40,634 nucleotides of DNA. It comes from Planctomycetes bacterium UBA1146. GTDB taxonomy: Bacteria > Planctomycetota > UBA8108 > UBA1146. The notes below the pieces were generated by a model that worked only from the letters and a program-made list of their open reading frames with translations, ran no database searches and had not been told where the DNA came from. Positions 16,709 to 25,506 of this stretch are shown here, one piece after another (positions within the stretch are counted from its first letter, which is position 1; the number at the start of each line of letters is the position of its first letter). Where the stretch lies: the NCBI GenBank assembly GCA_002311345.1, contig DCAA01000009.1:810-41443 (forward strand), given 5' to 3'. Position numbers and translations under genes: made by a program.

Positions 16709-18187
16709 TCAAGGAGTTTCCAGGGCCCGGATACGATCGAGTTCTGCTTGCATCATCTCGACCACCTCCGGATGGGAACTGGCAAGGTTTACCTGCTCGG
16801 CCGGATCATCGTGGAGATGGTAAAGTTGACCGCTTGGTCCCCCTTCAGCCTTGATCCTTCTCGGCGCCGTGAATCCGCCACTTCCTAGACCCTCGATCCA
16901 CTTCCACGGTCCCTGACGGATGGCATACATACCATCGACGGAATGATGCACGATGCTGGTTCGAGTAGGCGTGGCACCTCTGGTAATAGCTGGGAGTTGG
17001 TCGATTCCATCCGGGGCCACTGCCTCGGTCAAAGTCACTCCTGCAGCGCTGGCCAGTGTCGGCAGCAGATCGGTCAGGCAGATCAATGCATCGCAGAGTT
17101 GCCCCTGGCGCGCCCCTGCAATTTCGCCGGGCCAACGCATCAAAAATGGTACCCGGTGCCCCCCCTCGTGGATGTCTGCCTTCTGCCCGCGCCAGGGACC
17201 ATTGGCACGATGAGGATACTTTTCCCGATCTGCTGGAGTCCAGTGTGCTCCATTGTCGCTGGTGAACACCAGCAACGTCCGACTCTGCATCCGGGTTCTT
17301 CGGAGAGCATCGTCGATCTCTCCCACCACCGCATCGACGTGAGCGACAAAAGCACCGTAGACACCGGCCGCCTCGAGCGCGTCGAACTGCGAATCGGGAA
17401 GCCACGGAGTATGGGGCGCCGACAGGGCGACGTAGAGGAACAGAGGCTCGTCGGGATGCACGCGATGATGACGTTCAATCTCCGAAACCGCCCGCTGGCC
17501 GATGTCAGGGAGCACGTCTGCATGGCGAAAGTCAGGCGCAATCGGTCCGGCGCGCCAGAACCCTGCACCACCGTGACGCACCGAGCGACTCGCCTTGGTC
17601 TTCTCGGTCGCCGCTTGCACCACCTGGTGATCCTCGAAGTACAGGTAGGGCTCCATGTCGAGACTGGCGGGGATCCCCCAGAAGCGCTGGAAGCCGACGG
17701 TGTTCGGACCTGGAATCAGCGGTTTCGTGTAGTCGGTCGGCCCCTTCTCCTGCAATCCAAGATGCCACTTGCCGACCCCGCTGGTGCGGTAGCCGGCAGC
17801 GGCCAGCAGCGATGGCAAGGTGGTGCGATCGGACTCGATCAGTGCTCGAGAACGCCCCATCAGAACACCACTGCGCAGACGAGTACGCCAGGCGTAGCGT
17901 CCGGTGAGCACGCCGTAACGTGTCGGAGTACACACCGATGAAGGGGAGTGAGCATCGGTGCATCGGACCCCCTCGGCAGCGATTCGATCGAGCGATGGAG
18001 TCTCCAGCAGTGAATCTGGACCCGCTCCCGCCGGGTCTCCCCAGCCAAGATCATCGGCCAGGATCAATACGATGTGAGGAGCGGCGCTGGAGTCCTGACG
18101 CTGGATCGCGATGCCCTGACAACCGAGCGCGCATCCGAACATCAGCACCAGGATGAGCCGGTCAAATGTCAGCAAAACGGATTTCAA
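16709..18187 (-). CDS. Sulfatase (type I, formylglycine), likely lipoprotein
   Basis: A family S1-type sulfatase of 492 residues that would hydrolyse sulfate esters, probably on sulfated polysaccharides, outside the inner membrane. The metal-binding start is LILADDLGWGD. The maturation motif C86-T-P-T-R90 would be converted to formylglycine. GVGKWHLG, SAPHTPW and FTSDNGAHW are the usual later motifs. The N-terminus is hydrophobic, ending in FGCALGC, which may be a lipobox. The frame is open to GTG 18259. I chose TTG 18187 because a GAGGGGGG sequence precedes it by about seven bases and the signal peptide then starts correctly; TTG 18193 is an alternative. No anaerobic sulfatase-maturating enzyme gene is nearby. 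Confidence 0.9.
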   Translation of the reverse strand: MKSVLLTFDRLILVLMFGCALGCQGIAIQRQDSSAAPHIVLILADDLGWGDPAGAGPDSLLETPSLDRIAAEGVRCTDAHSPSSVCTPTRYGVLTGRYAWRTRLRSGVLMGRSRALIESDRTTLPSLLAAAGYRTSGVGKWHLGLQEKGPTDYTKPLIPGPNTVGFQRFWGIPASLDMEPYLYFEDHQVVQAATEKTKASRSVRHGGAGFWRAGPIAPDFRHADVLPDIGQRAVSEIERHHRVHPDEPLFLYVALSAPHTPWLPDSQFDALEAAGVYGAFVAHVDAVVGEIDDALRRTRMQSRTLLVFTSDNGAHWTPADREKYPHRANGPWRGQKADIHEGGHRVPFLMRWPGEIAGARQGQLCDALICLTDLLPTLASAAGVTLTEAVAPDGIDQLPAITRGATPTRTSIVHHSVDGMYAIRQGPWKWIEGLGSGGFTAPRRIKAEGGPSGQLYHLHDDPAEQVNLASSHPEVVEMMQAELDRIRALETP

Positions 18188-18309
18188 TGGCAAGCCCCCC
18201 TCGCAGGGAGAATGGTATCCCAAGCCAACTGCGACCAGAACTACCTCTCGAAGGAACACTGCTCGATGCGAATCGCCATCACATTGCCAGCGCCATCCGA
18301 ATCGGTCCG

Positions 18310-18350
18310 ATGGAAAAGAAAGGCCCCCGGGCGCCAGGCGCCCAGGGGCT
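18310..18350 (-). terminator. Rho-independent terminator of the sigma factor gene
   Basis: Plus-strand arms 18323-18335 and 18337-18349 are complementary over 13 bp with one G-U, allowing a smaller loop in practice. On the minus strand the hairpin is followed by CTTTCTTTTCC. It sits 27 bases after the sigma factor stop codon and separates that gene from the sulfatase gene. Confidence 0.85.
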
Positions 18351-18376
18351 GAGGAGGTGTTCAGATCGGTTGCAGA

Positions 18377-19003
18377 TCAGGCCGCAGGAAGTTTCTCGGT
18401 CGAAAATCCATTGTCCCGGGCGTAATCGTGCAGTTCCACGCGAAGACGACCGCGTGCCCGGGAAATCCGCGACCGGACCGTTCCCAGCGGAACCGATAGT
18501 TTGTCGGCGATTTCCTGGTATCCGAGTCCATCCAGATCACACAGCAGCAGCGGTTCGCGGAAGTCGTCCGGAAGTTTAGCGATCGCCGCCCGTACCCGAT
18601 CTCCGAGCAGATCGAGACACGGATCAGCGCCCTTTTCCAGACGTTGCTGTTCCTTCTCGACTTCCCATGAAATCACCGGCGATCGCGGTTGGGTGACATC
18701 GACATCCTCATGAAAGGGTCGCCGCTTCTGCAGTCGACAGAGATCGATGAAGCGGTTCTTGCAGATCCTGAACAGCCAGGAACGGCAATTGGAGCCGGAT
18801 TTGAAGGACTCGAAGCCGCGCAGGGCTCTGATCAAGGTATCCTGGAGCAGATCCTCGGCGCCGGAAGTCTCTCTCACCAGCGAAATCGCAAATGCCCGGA
18901 CCGCACCGAGATGGGGTAAAACCGCCGATTCGAAGCGATGATGATCACCTCCTTTGGGGCCGATGGTGACCAGATCTGGGCTCTCGAGGGTCGATGAGTT
19001 CAT
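18377..19003 (-). CDS. RNA polymerase sigma factor, ECF subfamily
   Basis: A sigma-70 family protein of 208 residues. Region 2 includes SGAEDLLQDTLIRALRGFESF and SNCRSWLFRICKNRFID, and region 4 includes LPDDFREPLLLCDLDGLGY with the helix-turn-helix IADKLSVPLGTVRSRISRAR. The linker between them is short, as expected for the ECF group without region 3. The frame is open to GTG 19069, but the ATG at 19003-19001 gives a normal N-terminus (MNSSTLESPDL). No anti-sigma gene is adjacent, so how it is activated cannot be read here. It is monocistronic, bounded by a strong terminator, and divergent from the MFS/acyltransferase gene. Confidence 0.93.
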   Translation of the reverse strand: MNSSTLESPDLVTIGPKGGDHHRFESAVLPHLGAVRAFAISLVRETSGAEDLLQDTLIRALRGFESFKSGSNCRSWLFRICKNRFIDLCRLQKRRPFHEDVDVTQPRSPVISWEVEKEQQRLEKGADPCLDLLGDRVRAAIAKLPDDFREPLLLCDLDGLGYQEIADKLSVPLGTVRSRISRARGRLRVELHDYARDNGFSTEKLPAA

Positions 19004-19164
19004 ATTTCCACTCTTCTCACGTTTCTCGAGCGGGTTCGCAAGAAACAGTGCATATGCCATGCCAATCACTCTTGAAGCGATGAGCAGGGAGACAGAGCCC
19101 CCGGAAATCTATAAACTCCCTCAGAATCGATATTTCTACCGACCGACCCCGAACGGAGTACAGG

Positions 19165-22100
19165 TTGGCACTTGGAAGCAACCGATCCTTCATCGCGCTG
19201 ACTTGCACCCAGTTACTGGGGGCTTTCAACGACAATGTATTCCGTCAGTTCATCCTGCTGATCGCTCTCAACGTCACTGTCAGCTGGTTGCCCATCGATG
19301 GTCAATCGATGGCGATGGCAGTCTTCGCACTTCCTTTCGTCCTGTTCGCCATCCTCGGTGGCTCCATCGGAGACCGAATCCGCAAACGCAACGTCATCGT
19401 GGCAGCAAAGATGCTGGAGATCGGCGTGATGGCTCTCGGCATGGGTGCCTTTGCCCTGCAGGGGATCGATCCCAACCTTTCGATCATCGCGATGCTCGGT
19501 GTGCTGTTCCTGATGGGAACCCAGAGCGCATTCTTCGGTCCATCGAAGTACGGAATCCTGCCCGAGATGGTCAACGAGAAAGACCTGACCCGCGCCAACG
19601 GCATCGTCAACATGACCACCAACGTGGCGATCATCCTCGGAACCGTGGTCGCAGGGTTCATCTTCACCTACCTCCATGGCGTCGACGAGGTCTCCGCGGG
19701 ACATCCCTACTGGTGGAGTGGCTTCTTCTTCATCACGGTGGCACTGGTGGGATGGAGTTCTTCCCTCTTCATCGGTGAGGGTCGTCCCGCCGCCGATCCC
19801 GATCGCCCACTTCGCTGGAATCCCATCGATGGATTGCGGGAGGTGAAATTCCTGTCCGAGGACCGCGCTCTTCTCGGCGCCGTGCTGGCGACAGGTTGGT
19901 TCTACCTGGTCGGAGCACTGGCCCTCTCGGTACTGAACGTCTGTGGTAAGGAAGTGCTGGATCTGGGAGATGGGGGGTCACGCCTGTTCTTCTTCGTCGC
20001 CAGCGGAATCGCCATCGGTAGCCTGCTAGCCAGCCGGCTTTCCGGTGACCACATCGAGATCGGTATCGTCCCCATCGGCGGAATCCTGATGACCTGTGGC
20101 TTCGCAGCGGTGCCGTTCGTCAATGAAACGCTGCTGGCGTATGGGATCACCCTGGTAGTGGCAGGAATCGGTGGCGGATTGTACCTGGTTCCGCTGGCGG
20201 CCTTCGTTCAGGACCGGGCAACGGGCAAGGAGAAGGGGCGAGTCCAGGGAGCCCAGGAGATGATCACCTTCCTGTTCATCTTCGCATCTGCGATCGTCTT
20301 CGAGGTGTTCCGCAATGAACAACTGATGGCACTGAGCCCCGAGGGAGCCGTATTCGCTCTGGCTGCGCTTTCACTGATCGGAACTCTCGGAGTCTGCCTG
20401 GCGGTTCCACACATTTCGATTCGATTCCCTCTGTGGATACTGGTCCATTCCTTATATCGAGTAACGGTCATCGGAGGAGAGAAGATTCCACGGCGCGGAG
20501 GAGTGCTCATCGTTGTCAACCATCTCTCCTATGCAGATCCATTCCTGGTCGGATCTGCAGTACCGCGCTTCGTTCATTTCCTGGCTCACCGTCAATTCAG
20601 CGGCAAGTCTCTGATCGGAATGGCAACGGGATTGATGCGTGCCATTCCCGTCTCCAAGGACGATGGACCCAGGACCATCCTCAAAGCCCTCGACGAGGCG
20701 GGAAAGCGCGCCGAAGAAGGCAACGTGGTCTGCATCTTCGCCGAGGGAGGCATCTCACGCACAGGTAACCTGCTGCCCTTCTCGAAGGGGTTGGAACGAA
20801 TAGCACGCAGGGGGAATGTGCCCATCGTTCCGATGTACCTCGATCGGGTCTGGGGCAGTATTTTCTCCTTCCGCGGCAAACGCTTCTTCTTCAAGCGCCC
20901 ACTACGAATTCCCTACCCCATCACCGTTGCCATCGGAGATCCTCTCGACCCGAACACCTCCGCCAGAGAGGTCCGTCAGGCGGTTCAGGAGTTGAGTTCG
21001 GTGGCACTCGACTCGCGCAAGGAACAGGGAGTCACTCTCGCCACCCGTTTCCTCACCTCTGCTCGCAGATCGCCGAGGAGAATCGCCTCCATCGAGCTCG
21101 ACAGATCTGTCACCTACCGAAAATTCCTGATCCTCGTGCTGCTGCTACGGCGAAAACTACGGGCCAGATTTGCCGATCAGAGCCACATCGGGGTGATCCT
21201 ACCCGCTGGAATCGGAGGTGCCGCTGCAAACATAGCCCTCGCACTGATGGGCAAAGTCGTCACGAACCTGAACTTCACTGCCGGAAACGATGCACTTCGC
21301 TCTGCCTGTAAACAGACCGGACTGAAGACGATCATCTCCGCACAGATGTTTCTCGACAAGATCAATCTCGATCCGAAAGAATTCGCACCTGACGTGGAAA
21401 TGATCGATCTTCCGAAACTACTCAAGAGAGAGGTCACCACTGGCGACAAAGTCATGGCATTGCTCACTGCCCTGTTGCCATCTTTCATGCTGCGAAGATT
21501 ACCCGGCATTCCGCTGGATCCCGATCAGGATGTCTCCGTGATGTTCTCTAGCGGCTCGACCGGCACACCCAAGGGAGTTCGCCTCACACACCACAACATT
21601 CTTTCCAATGTCCGAAGCATCTCCCAGGTCTTCGATGTCGACAACAAGGATCGAGTGGTTGGATCGTTGCCTTTTTTCCATGTTTTCGGTTATACGGTGA
21701 CGCTCTGGTTCCCCCTCGCCAACGCCATCGGAGCCATCTATCACCCGAATCCGATGGATACCGATGCACTGGCAACCCTCACCCGTGAACACAAGGGCAC
21801 CATCTTCCTCTCGACTCCGACCTTCTATCGCACCTACTTGAGGAAATTCAAACCCGAGGATTTCCAGACTATTCGCCTCGCCGGTGCCGGGGCAGAAAAG
21901 TTGAAGGCGTCCCTGGCGGAGGCCTGGGAACAAAAATTCAACTGCCCACTGCTAGAGGGATACGGTTGCACCGAACTGAGCCCCGTGGTGTCCGTGAACC
22001 TTCCCGACCTGAAGGGAAGTCATGTTTCCCAGAAGACCCGGAAGTTCGGAAGTATCGGCATGCCAATTCCCGGCGTGGTCACCAGGATTGTCGATCCCGA

Positions 22101-22647
22101 CACCATGGAAGAGGTGGAGCCGGGCACTTCTGGATTGCTGCTCATCAAGGGGCCCAGTGTCATGCACGGGTACCTGGGCAGAGATGATCTGACAAAGGAG
22201 GCCTTCCTGGGGGAATGGTACAAGACCGGAGACATCGCGAAGATGGACAAAGAGGGTTTCCTCAGCATCACCGATCGACTCTCGCGCTTCTCGAAACTCG
22301 GAGGAGAAATGGTTCCACATATCCTCATCGAGGAGGCACTCCAGGAACTCGTCGATCACCATCTCGACTCAGATTCGGAAGATGGCAGTGAATCCCAGAT
22401 CGCAGTGACTGCTGTTTCCGACGAAGCCAAGGGTGAGAAATTAATCGTGGTCCACGGACCGCTTCCGATTGACCCGTCCCAGTTGATCGAGGAACTGAGA
22501 GCTAAAGAGGTGCTACCGAATCTCTGGATTCCCAGACCAGATTCATTCATCGAAGTGGCCGGGATCCCGACACTAGGAACCGGCAAGGTGGATCTGAAGG
22601 CTTTAAAGAAGATTGCCACCGATGCTTACGGCAAAGATTCCGGATGA
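19165..22647 (+). CDS. MFS lysophospholipid flippase / PlsC acyltransferase / acyl-ACP synthetase fusion
   Basis: An inner-membrane protein of 1160 residues with three modules. Residues about 1-425 are an MFS transporter of the LplT kind (starts CTQLLGAFNDNVFRQF). Residues about 430-640 are a PlsC acyltransferase with the H453-x4-D458 motif (NHLSYADPF), and FAEGGISRTG stands where E. coli Aas has FPEG. Residues about 650-1160 are an AMP-forming acyl synthetase with the phosphate loop SSGSTGTPKG (795-804), GYGCTELSP and YKTGDIA. In other bacteria these steps import lysophospholipid and re-acylate it at position 1 or 2. The start is TTG 19165, six bases after GGAG. MazG-like and lptF/lptG genes follow on the same strand. 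Confidence 0.93.
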   Translation: MALGSNRSFIALTCTQLLGAFNDNVFRQFILLIALNVTVSWLPIDGQSMAMAVFALPFVLFAILGGSIGDRIRKRNVIVAAKMLEIGVMALGMGAFALQGIDPNLSIIAMLGVLFLMGTQSAFFGPSKYGILPEMVNEKDLTRANGIVNMTTNVAIILGTVVAGFIFTYLHGVDEVSAGHPYWWSGFFFITVALVGWSSSLFIGEGRPAADPDRPLRWNPIDGLREVKFLSEDRALLGAVLATGWFYLVGALALSVLNVCGKEVLDLGDGGSRLFFFVASGIAIGSLLASRLSGDHIEIGIVPIGGILMTCGFAAVPFVNETLLAYGITLVVAGIGGGLYLVPLAAFVQDRATGKEKGRVQGAQEMITFLFIFASAIVFEVFRNEQLMALSPEGAVFALAALSLIGTLGVCLAVPHISIRFPLWILVHSLYRVTVIGGEKIPRRGGVLIVVNHLSYADPFLVGSAVPRFVHFLAHRQFSGKSLIGMATGLMRAIPVSKDDGPRTILKALDEAGKRAEEGNVVCIFAEGGISRTGNLLPFSKGLERIARRGNVPIVPMYLDRVWGSIFSFRGKRFFFKRPLRIPYPITVAIGDPLDPNTSAREVRQAVQELSSVALDSRKEQGVTLATRFLTSARRSPRRIASIELDRSVTYRKFLILVLLLRRKLRARFADQSHIGVILPAGIGGAAANIALALMGKVVTNLNFTAGNDALRSACKQTGLKTIISAQMFLDKINLDPKEFAPDVEMIDLPKLLKREVTTGDKVMALLTALLPSFMLRRLPGIPLDPDQDVSVMFSSGSTGTPKGVRLTHHNILSNVRSISQVFDVDNKDRVVGSLPFFHVFGYTVTLWFPLANAIGAIYHPNPMDTDALATLTREHKGTIFLSTPTFYRTYLRKFKPEDFQTIRLAGAGAEKLKASLAEAWEQKFNCPLLEGYGCTELSPVVSVNLPDLKGSHVSQKTRKFGSIGMPIPGVVTRIVDPDTMEEVEPGTSGLLLIKGPSVMHGYLGRDDLTKEAFLGEWYKTGDIAKMDKEGFLSITDRLSRFSKLGGEMVPHILIEEALQELVDHHLDSDSEDGSESQIAVTAVSDEAKGEKLIVVHGPLPIDPSQLIEELRAKEVLPNLWIPRPDSFIEVAGIPTLGTGKVDLKALKKIATDAYGKDSG

Positions 22648-22684
22648 CGATCCTCCCGTCTGTATCTTCGGGTACGGTATCGTC

Positions 22685-23044
22685 ATGACCACAGAAGCCG
22701 AACCCCTGAAGAACCCTGAGCCCACGGATGATCTCGGACTCCGAGAATTTCAGCAAATCATCGAGGCAACCTACTTCGAGAAGGATTCCGCTCGGGGACT
22801 CGAGGGTTCCTTCATGTGGTTGGTGGAAGAAGTTGGAGAACTGGCCAGGGCGTTGAACTCTCCGACCTCGAACACCACCGAGGAGCGGCAGGAATTCGCA
22901 GACGTGCTGGCATGGATCGCTTCCATCGCTTCTATACGAGGGATCGACCTGGCCGATTGTGTCCGGGAGAAGTACAGCAAAGGGTGCCCTCGCTGCCAGA
23001 AAAGTCCGTGCATCTGTACGCATCGGTCTGGAGAAGAACTTTGA
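22685..23044 (+). CDS. MazG-like nucleotide pyrophosphohydrolase with C-terminal Cys cluster
   Basis: A small protein of 119 residues with the all-alpha NTP-PPase (MazG-type) fold. The metal ligands are in WLVEEVGELARAL (E48, E49, E52) and in EFADVLAWI (E70, D73). Such enzymes hydrolyse NTPs to NMP and pyrophosphate. The tail carries C101-P-R-C104 and C109-I-C111, a likely zinc site. The frame is open back to TTG 22613 inside the previous gene, but ATG 22685 begins 37 bases after that gene's stop and gives a compact protein. The TGA stop overlaps the TTG start of lptF, which implies coupled translation. Confidence 0.85.
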   Translation: MTTEAEPLKNPEPTDDLGLREFQQIIEATYFEKDSARGLEGSFMWLVEEVGELARALNSPTSNTTEERQEFADVLAWIASIASIRGIDLADCVREKYSKGCPRCQKSPCICTHRSGEEL

Positions 23045-24294
23045 AACTGAGACAGTTGGGCACACTGGATCGATATCTTCTCAAGGAGTTGTTACTGAAC
23101 TTCTTCTACAGCCTGCTGTTCATGTCCTTGCTGGTCTCCATCGTGTCTGCGATGAAAGCGGTCCACTCCGGTTACTCCATCGGAATCGTCCTGCCGTGGT
23201 TGAGAGATAGCCTCCTCTACAGTCTCTACTTCACCACACCCATCTCGATTCTCATCGCGTGCACGCTGGTATACGGTCGTTTCGTGGCTGATCGTGAATT
23301 CATGGCCACGCTCGCCAGTGGTATCTCGCCGTTTCGACTGTTCCTGCCGATGGCAACGCTGGCGGTTCCGGTGGGAGCTCTCATGCTGTTGACCCAGTCC
23401 ACCATCCTCCCGGAACTTCAGCACCGAAAACAAGACCTCGGTCGCTTTCTGGTAAAGCAGCTTGAAAATCTTGGCGAAGGGAAGATGGGACAGTTACGCC
23501 TCGATGATCAAGGTGGTGTCGTCCACTGGTACGAGATCCGGGGAGGCCGTGACCTCTCTGAGGTCTACATCGAAAAGCAGTTGAGTATTGGATCCGATTC
23601 ATCCGGAGGAACAGGAGCGGTTGCCACCATAGGGGAACTGGAACAAATTCCGGCCACGAAGATCCTCGCAAAGCGTGCTCAACTGACTGTCGATGATGAG
23701 GCAGAGGTGATTCGACTTACCCTGATCGGTGTCGACATGAAATTCCCGGTGAGTGAAGTCGCACCTGAAAATCGTGACTTCCTCGACTGGCGCTTCGAAA
23801 CAATCCTGTTCGATCAGTTCAACATCGATTTTCCCATAAACTCGATCCAGAGGCGGCTGAACGACCTCCCGACCACCGAGTTGAAGGCCAAGATTGCTGA
23901 AAATCTCGAAACGGCTCGACTCAAGGAACTCGAGATCGCCGAGGCAGAAGATCCAGCCATCATCGAACCTGCGCGTTTGGCGATGGCAAAAGCGTTGCGA
24001 ACTGCCCGGCGTGGAGATACCGAGATCTGGAGACGTCGAGCCATGGCGCTGGCGGTATTGACCTTCTCCCTGCTGGGATTTCCCATCGCCTTGCTGACGA
24101 GGACTACACAGAAGTTAGTTCCCTTCTTCTTCGGAATCCTGGCGGTGATGGCACTGTTCTTCCCACTGACCTACGGAGGGATCCAGTTCACTCGCGCTAC
24201 GGGAGTACCTGCCTGGACCACCGTGATGTCCGGTAATTACGTTCTGGCCGCTATCGCGTTGTATCTCCTCTCGAGGCTAAGGGTCATCAGATGA
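23041..24294 (+). CDS. lptF: LptF/LptG family permease (first copy)
   Basis: An inner-membrane protein of 417 residues in the YjgP/YjgQ family. LptF and LptG form the transmembrane part of the LptB2FG ABC transporter that extracts LPS and delivers it to the LptA/LptC bridge. It starts with the family motif LDRYLLKELLLNFF, has three N-terminal membrane segments (about 15-120), a periplasmic beta-jellyroll region (about 130-300) and three C-terminal segments. The start is TTG 23041, overlapping the MazG TGA as TTGA, with GGAGAAG seven bases upstream. Its own stop overlaps the next gene as ATGA. LptF rather than LptG is assigned only by order. Confidence 0.9.
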   Translation: MKLRQLGTLDRYLLKELLLNFFYSLLFMSLLVSIVSAMKAVHSGYSIGIVLPWLRDSLLYSLYFTTPISILIACTLVYGRFVADREFMATLASGISPFRLFLPMATLAVPVGALMLLTQSTILPELQHRKQDLGRFLVKQLENLGEGKMGQLRLDDQGGVVHWYEIRGGRDLSEVYIEKQLSIGSDSSGGTGAVATIGELEQIPATKILAKRAQLTVDDEAEVIRLTLIGVDMKFPVSEVAPENRDFLDWRFETILFDQFNIDFPINSIQRRLNDLPTTELKAKIAENLETARLKELEIAEAEDPAIIEPARLAMAKALRTARRGDTEIWRRRAMALAVLTFSLLGFPIALLTRTTQKLVPFFFGILAVMALFFPLTYGGIQFTRATGVPAWTTVMSGNYVLAAIALYLLSRLRVIR

Positions 24295-25436
24295 GAGCTC
24301 TCATACAATGGGTAACGGATCGTTTGCCGCTTCGAACCTTCGACCGCTATCTGATAAAGCAATTCATGATCGCCTGGGGCATCTGCGCTTTCGCAGTGTT
24401 CGGCCTCTTCAGCGTTGTCGATGGAGTCTCCCGACTCGACCGATTCCTGCGCCAGGATGATCCACTTCCCCTCGTCGCTCTGAAATACTTCGCGGGCATG
24501 ATCCCGATCTACTTCACACAGTACCTTGGACCGATCCTGACACTGCTGGCAGCAATGTTCACCGCCACCCAGTTGAACAAGGGTAGCGAACTGATTCCGC
24601 TGCGAGCAGCAGGACTTCCCATCTCGAGGATCCTCGCTTCCTTCTTCATGATCGCGCTGGTGATGGCTCTGTCGATGATCTTGGTTCAGGAACTCGTGGT
24701 GCCTTCCTTCAAGGACCAGATCCGCCTTGCCGACTCTTACGGTCGAGCGCTCGCAAGCATCCAGCCTGATATGGTCGCAGACAGCCGAAACAACCTGATT
24801 CGAGTCACTAACTACTTGCCCCATGAAAAGAGGGGGCAGGACGTGGAGATTACCACCAAGCACTCCGGTCTCTCCATAACGAGCAAGATCACCCGGGCAA
24901 GAGAGATCCTCTGGAAGAATCCTCAAGGCGGTGAACCATACTGGCTGCTGCGCGATGGGGAGGTGGAACAATTCGATGAAATGGGTATGAAGATCCCCAT
25001 TCCTGGTCCCGAGGGTTCGGTTCGATTGGCACAGAAATTCTCCGAGATGAAACTCACCACAGATATGCGGCCGGTCGATCTCGAATCGAGCGACAGAGAA
25101 ATCGAATATCTTTCCTTCAGGGAACTACGAGATCAGTACAAACGGCGACCCTATCTCAAGCATCTCGAGGTCAAACTCCATCGACGCTTCGCCTTCCCGC
25201 TGGCGAACTTCATCCTGCTGATGCTGGGGTTGCCCTTCATCCTTAGATCTGAAAACCAGTCGGTCGTGCTCGGAATTTCCATCGCCCTGGCACTGGGAGC
25301 CACGTATCTCATAGTGACCGAAACCTGTGCCAATCTGGGAACGCGGGGTGCATTGAATCCAATGCTGGCTGCCTGGCTCCCGGTCCTCTTCTTCGGGGCG
25401 CTGGGGCTCACTCTCTTCGATGGTATCGAGGATTGA
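24291..25436 (+). CDS. lptG: LptF/LptG family permease (second copy)
   Basis: A protein of 381 residues, partner of the preceding permease. It begins RTFDRYLIKQFMIAWG, has N-terminal membrane segments (about 22-130, including LGPILTLLAAMFTATQLNKGSE, shown here only as landmark), a periplasmic region (about 140-290) and C-terminal segments (about 300-378). The ATG at 24291 overlaps the previous stop by four bases, typical of subunits made in equal amounts. Together the pair indicates an LPS-containing outer membrane. The ATPase LptB and the periplasmic Lpt proteins are not in the window. Confidence 0.9.
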   Translation: MRALIQWVTDRLPLRTFDRYLIKQFMIAWGICAFAVFGLFSVVDGVSRLDRFLRQDDPLPLVALKYFAGMIPIYFTQYLGPILTLLAAMFTATQLNKGSELIPLRAAGLPISRILASFFMIALVMALSMILVQELVVPSFKDQIRLADSYGRALASIQPDMVADSRNNLIRVTNYLPHEKRGQDVEITTKHSGLSITSKITRAREILWKNPQGGEPYWLLRDGEVEQFDEMGMKIPIPGPEGSVRLAQKFSEMKLTTDMRPVDLESSDREIEYLSFRELRDQYKRRPYLKHLEVKLHRRFAFPLANFILLMLGLPFILRSENQSVVLGISIALALGATYLIVTETCANLGTRGALNPMLAAWLPVLFFGALGLTLFDGIED

Positions 25437-25470
25437 TCGAGTCGACTTCTCGAGATAGTACGCCGATGTC

Positions 25471-25506
25471 GAACCCACACGTCTTTCCATCATTTTGATG
25501 GGGTTC
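25471..25506. terminator. Possible bidirectional terminator between convergent genes
   Basis: The arm GAACCC (25471-25476) can pair with GGGTTC (25501-25506), and inside it CCATCA pairs with TGATGG around TTT. It lies between the ends of lptG and the cystathionine lyase/synthase gene. There is no clear U-run on either strand, so this is weak. Confidence 0.3.
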
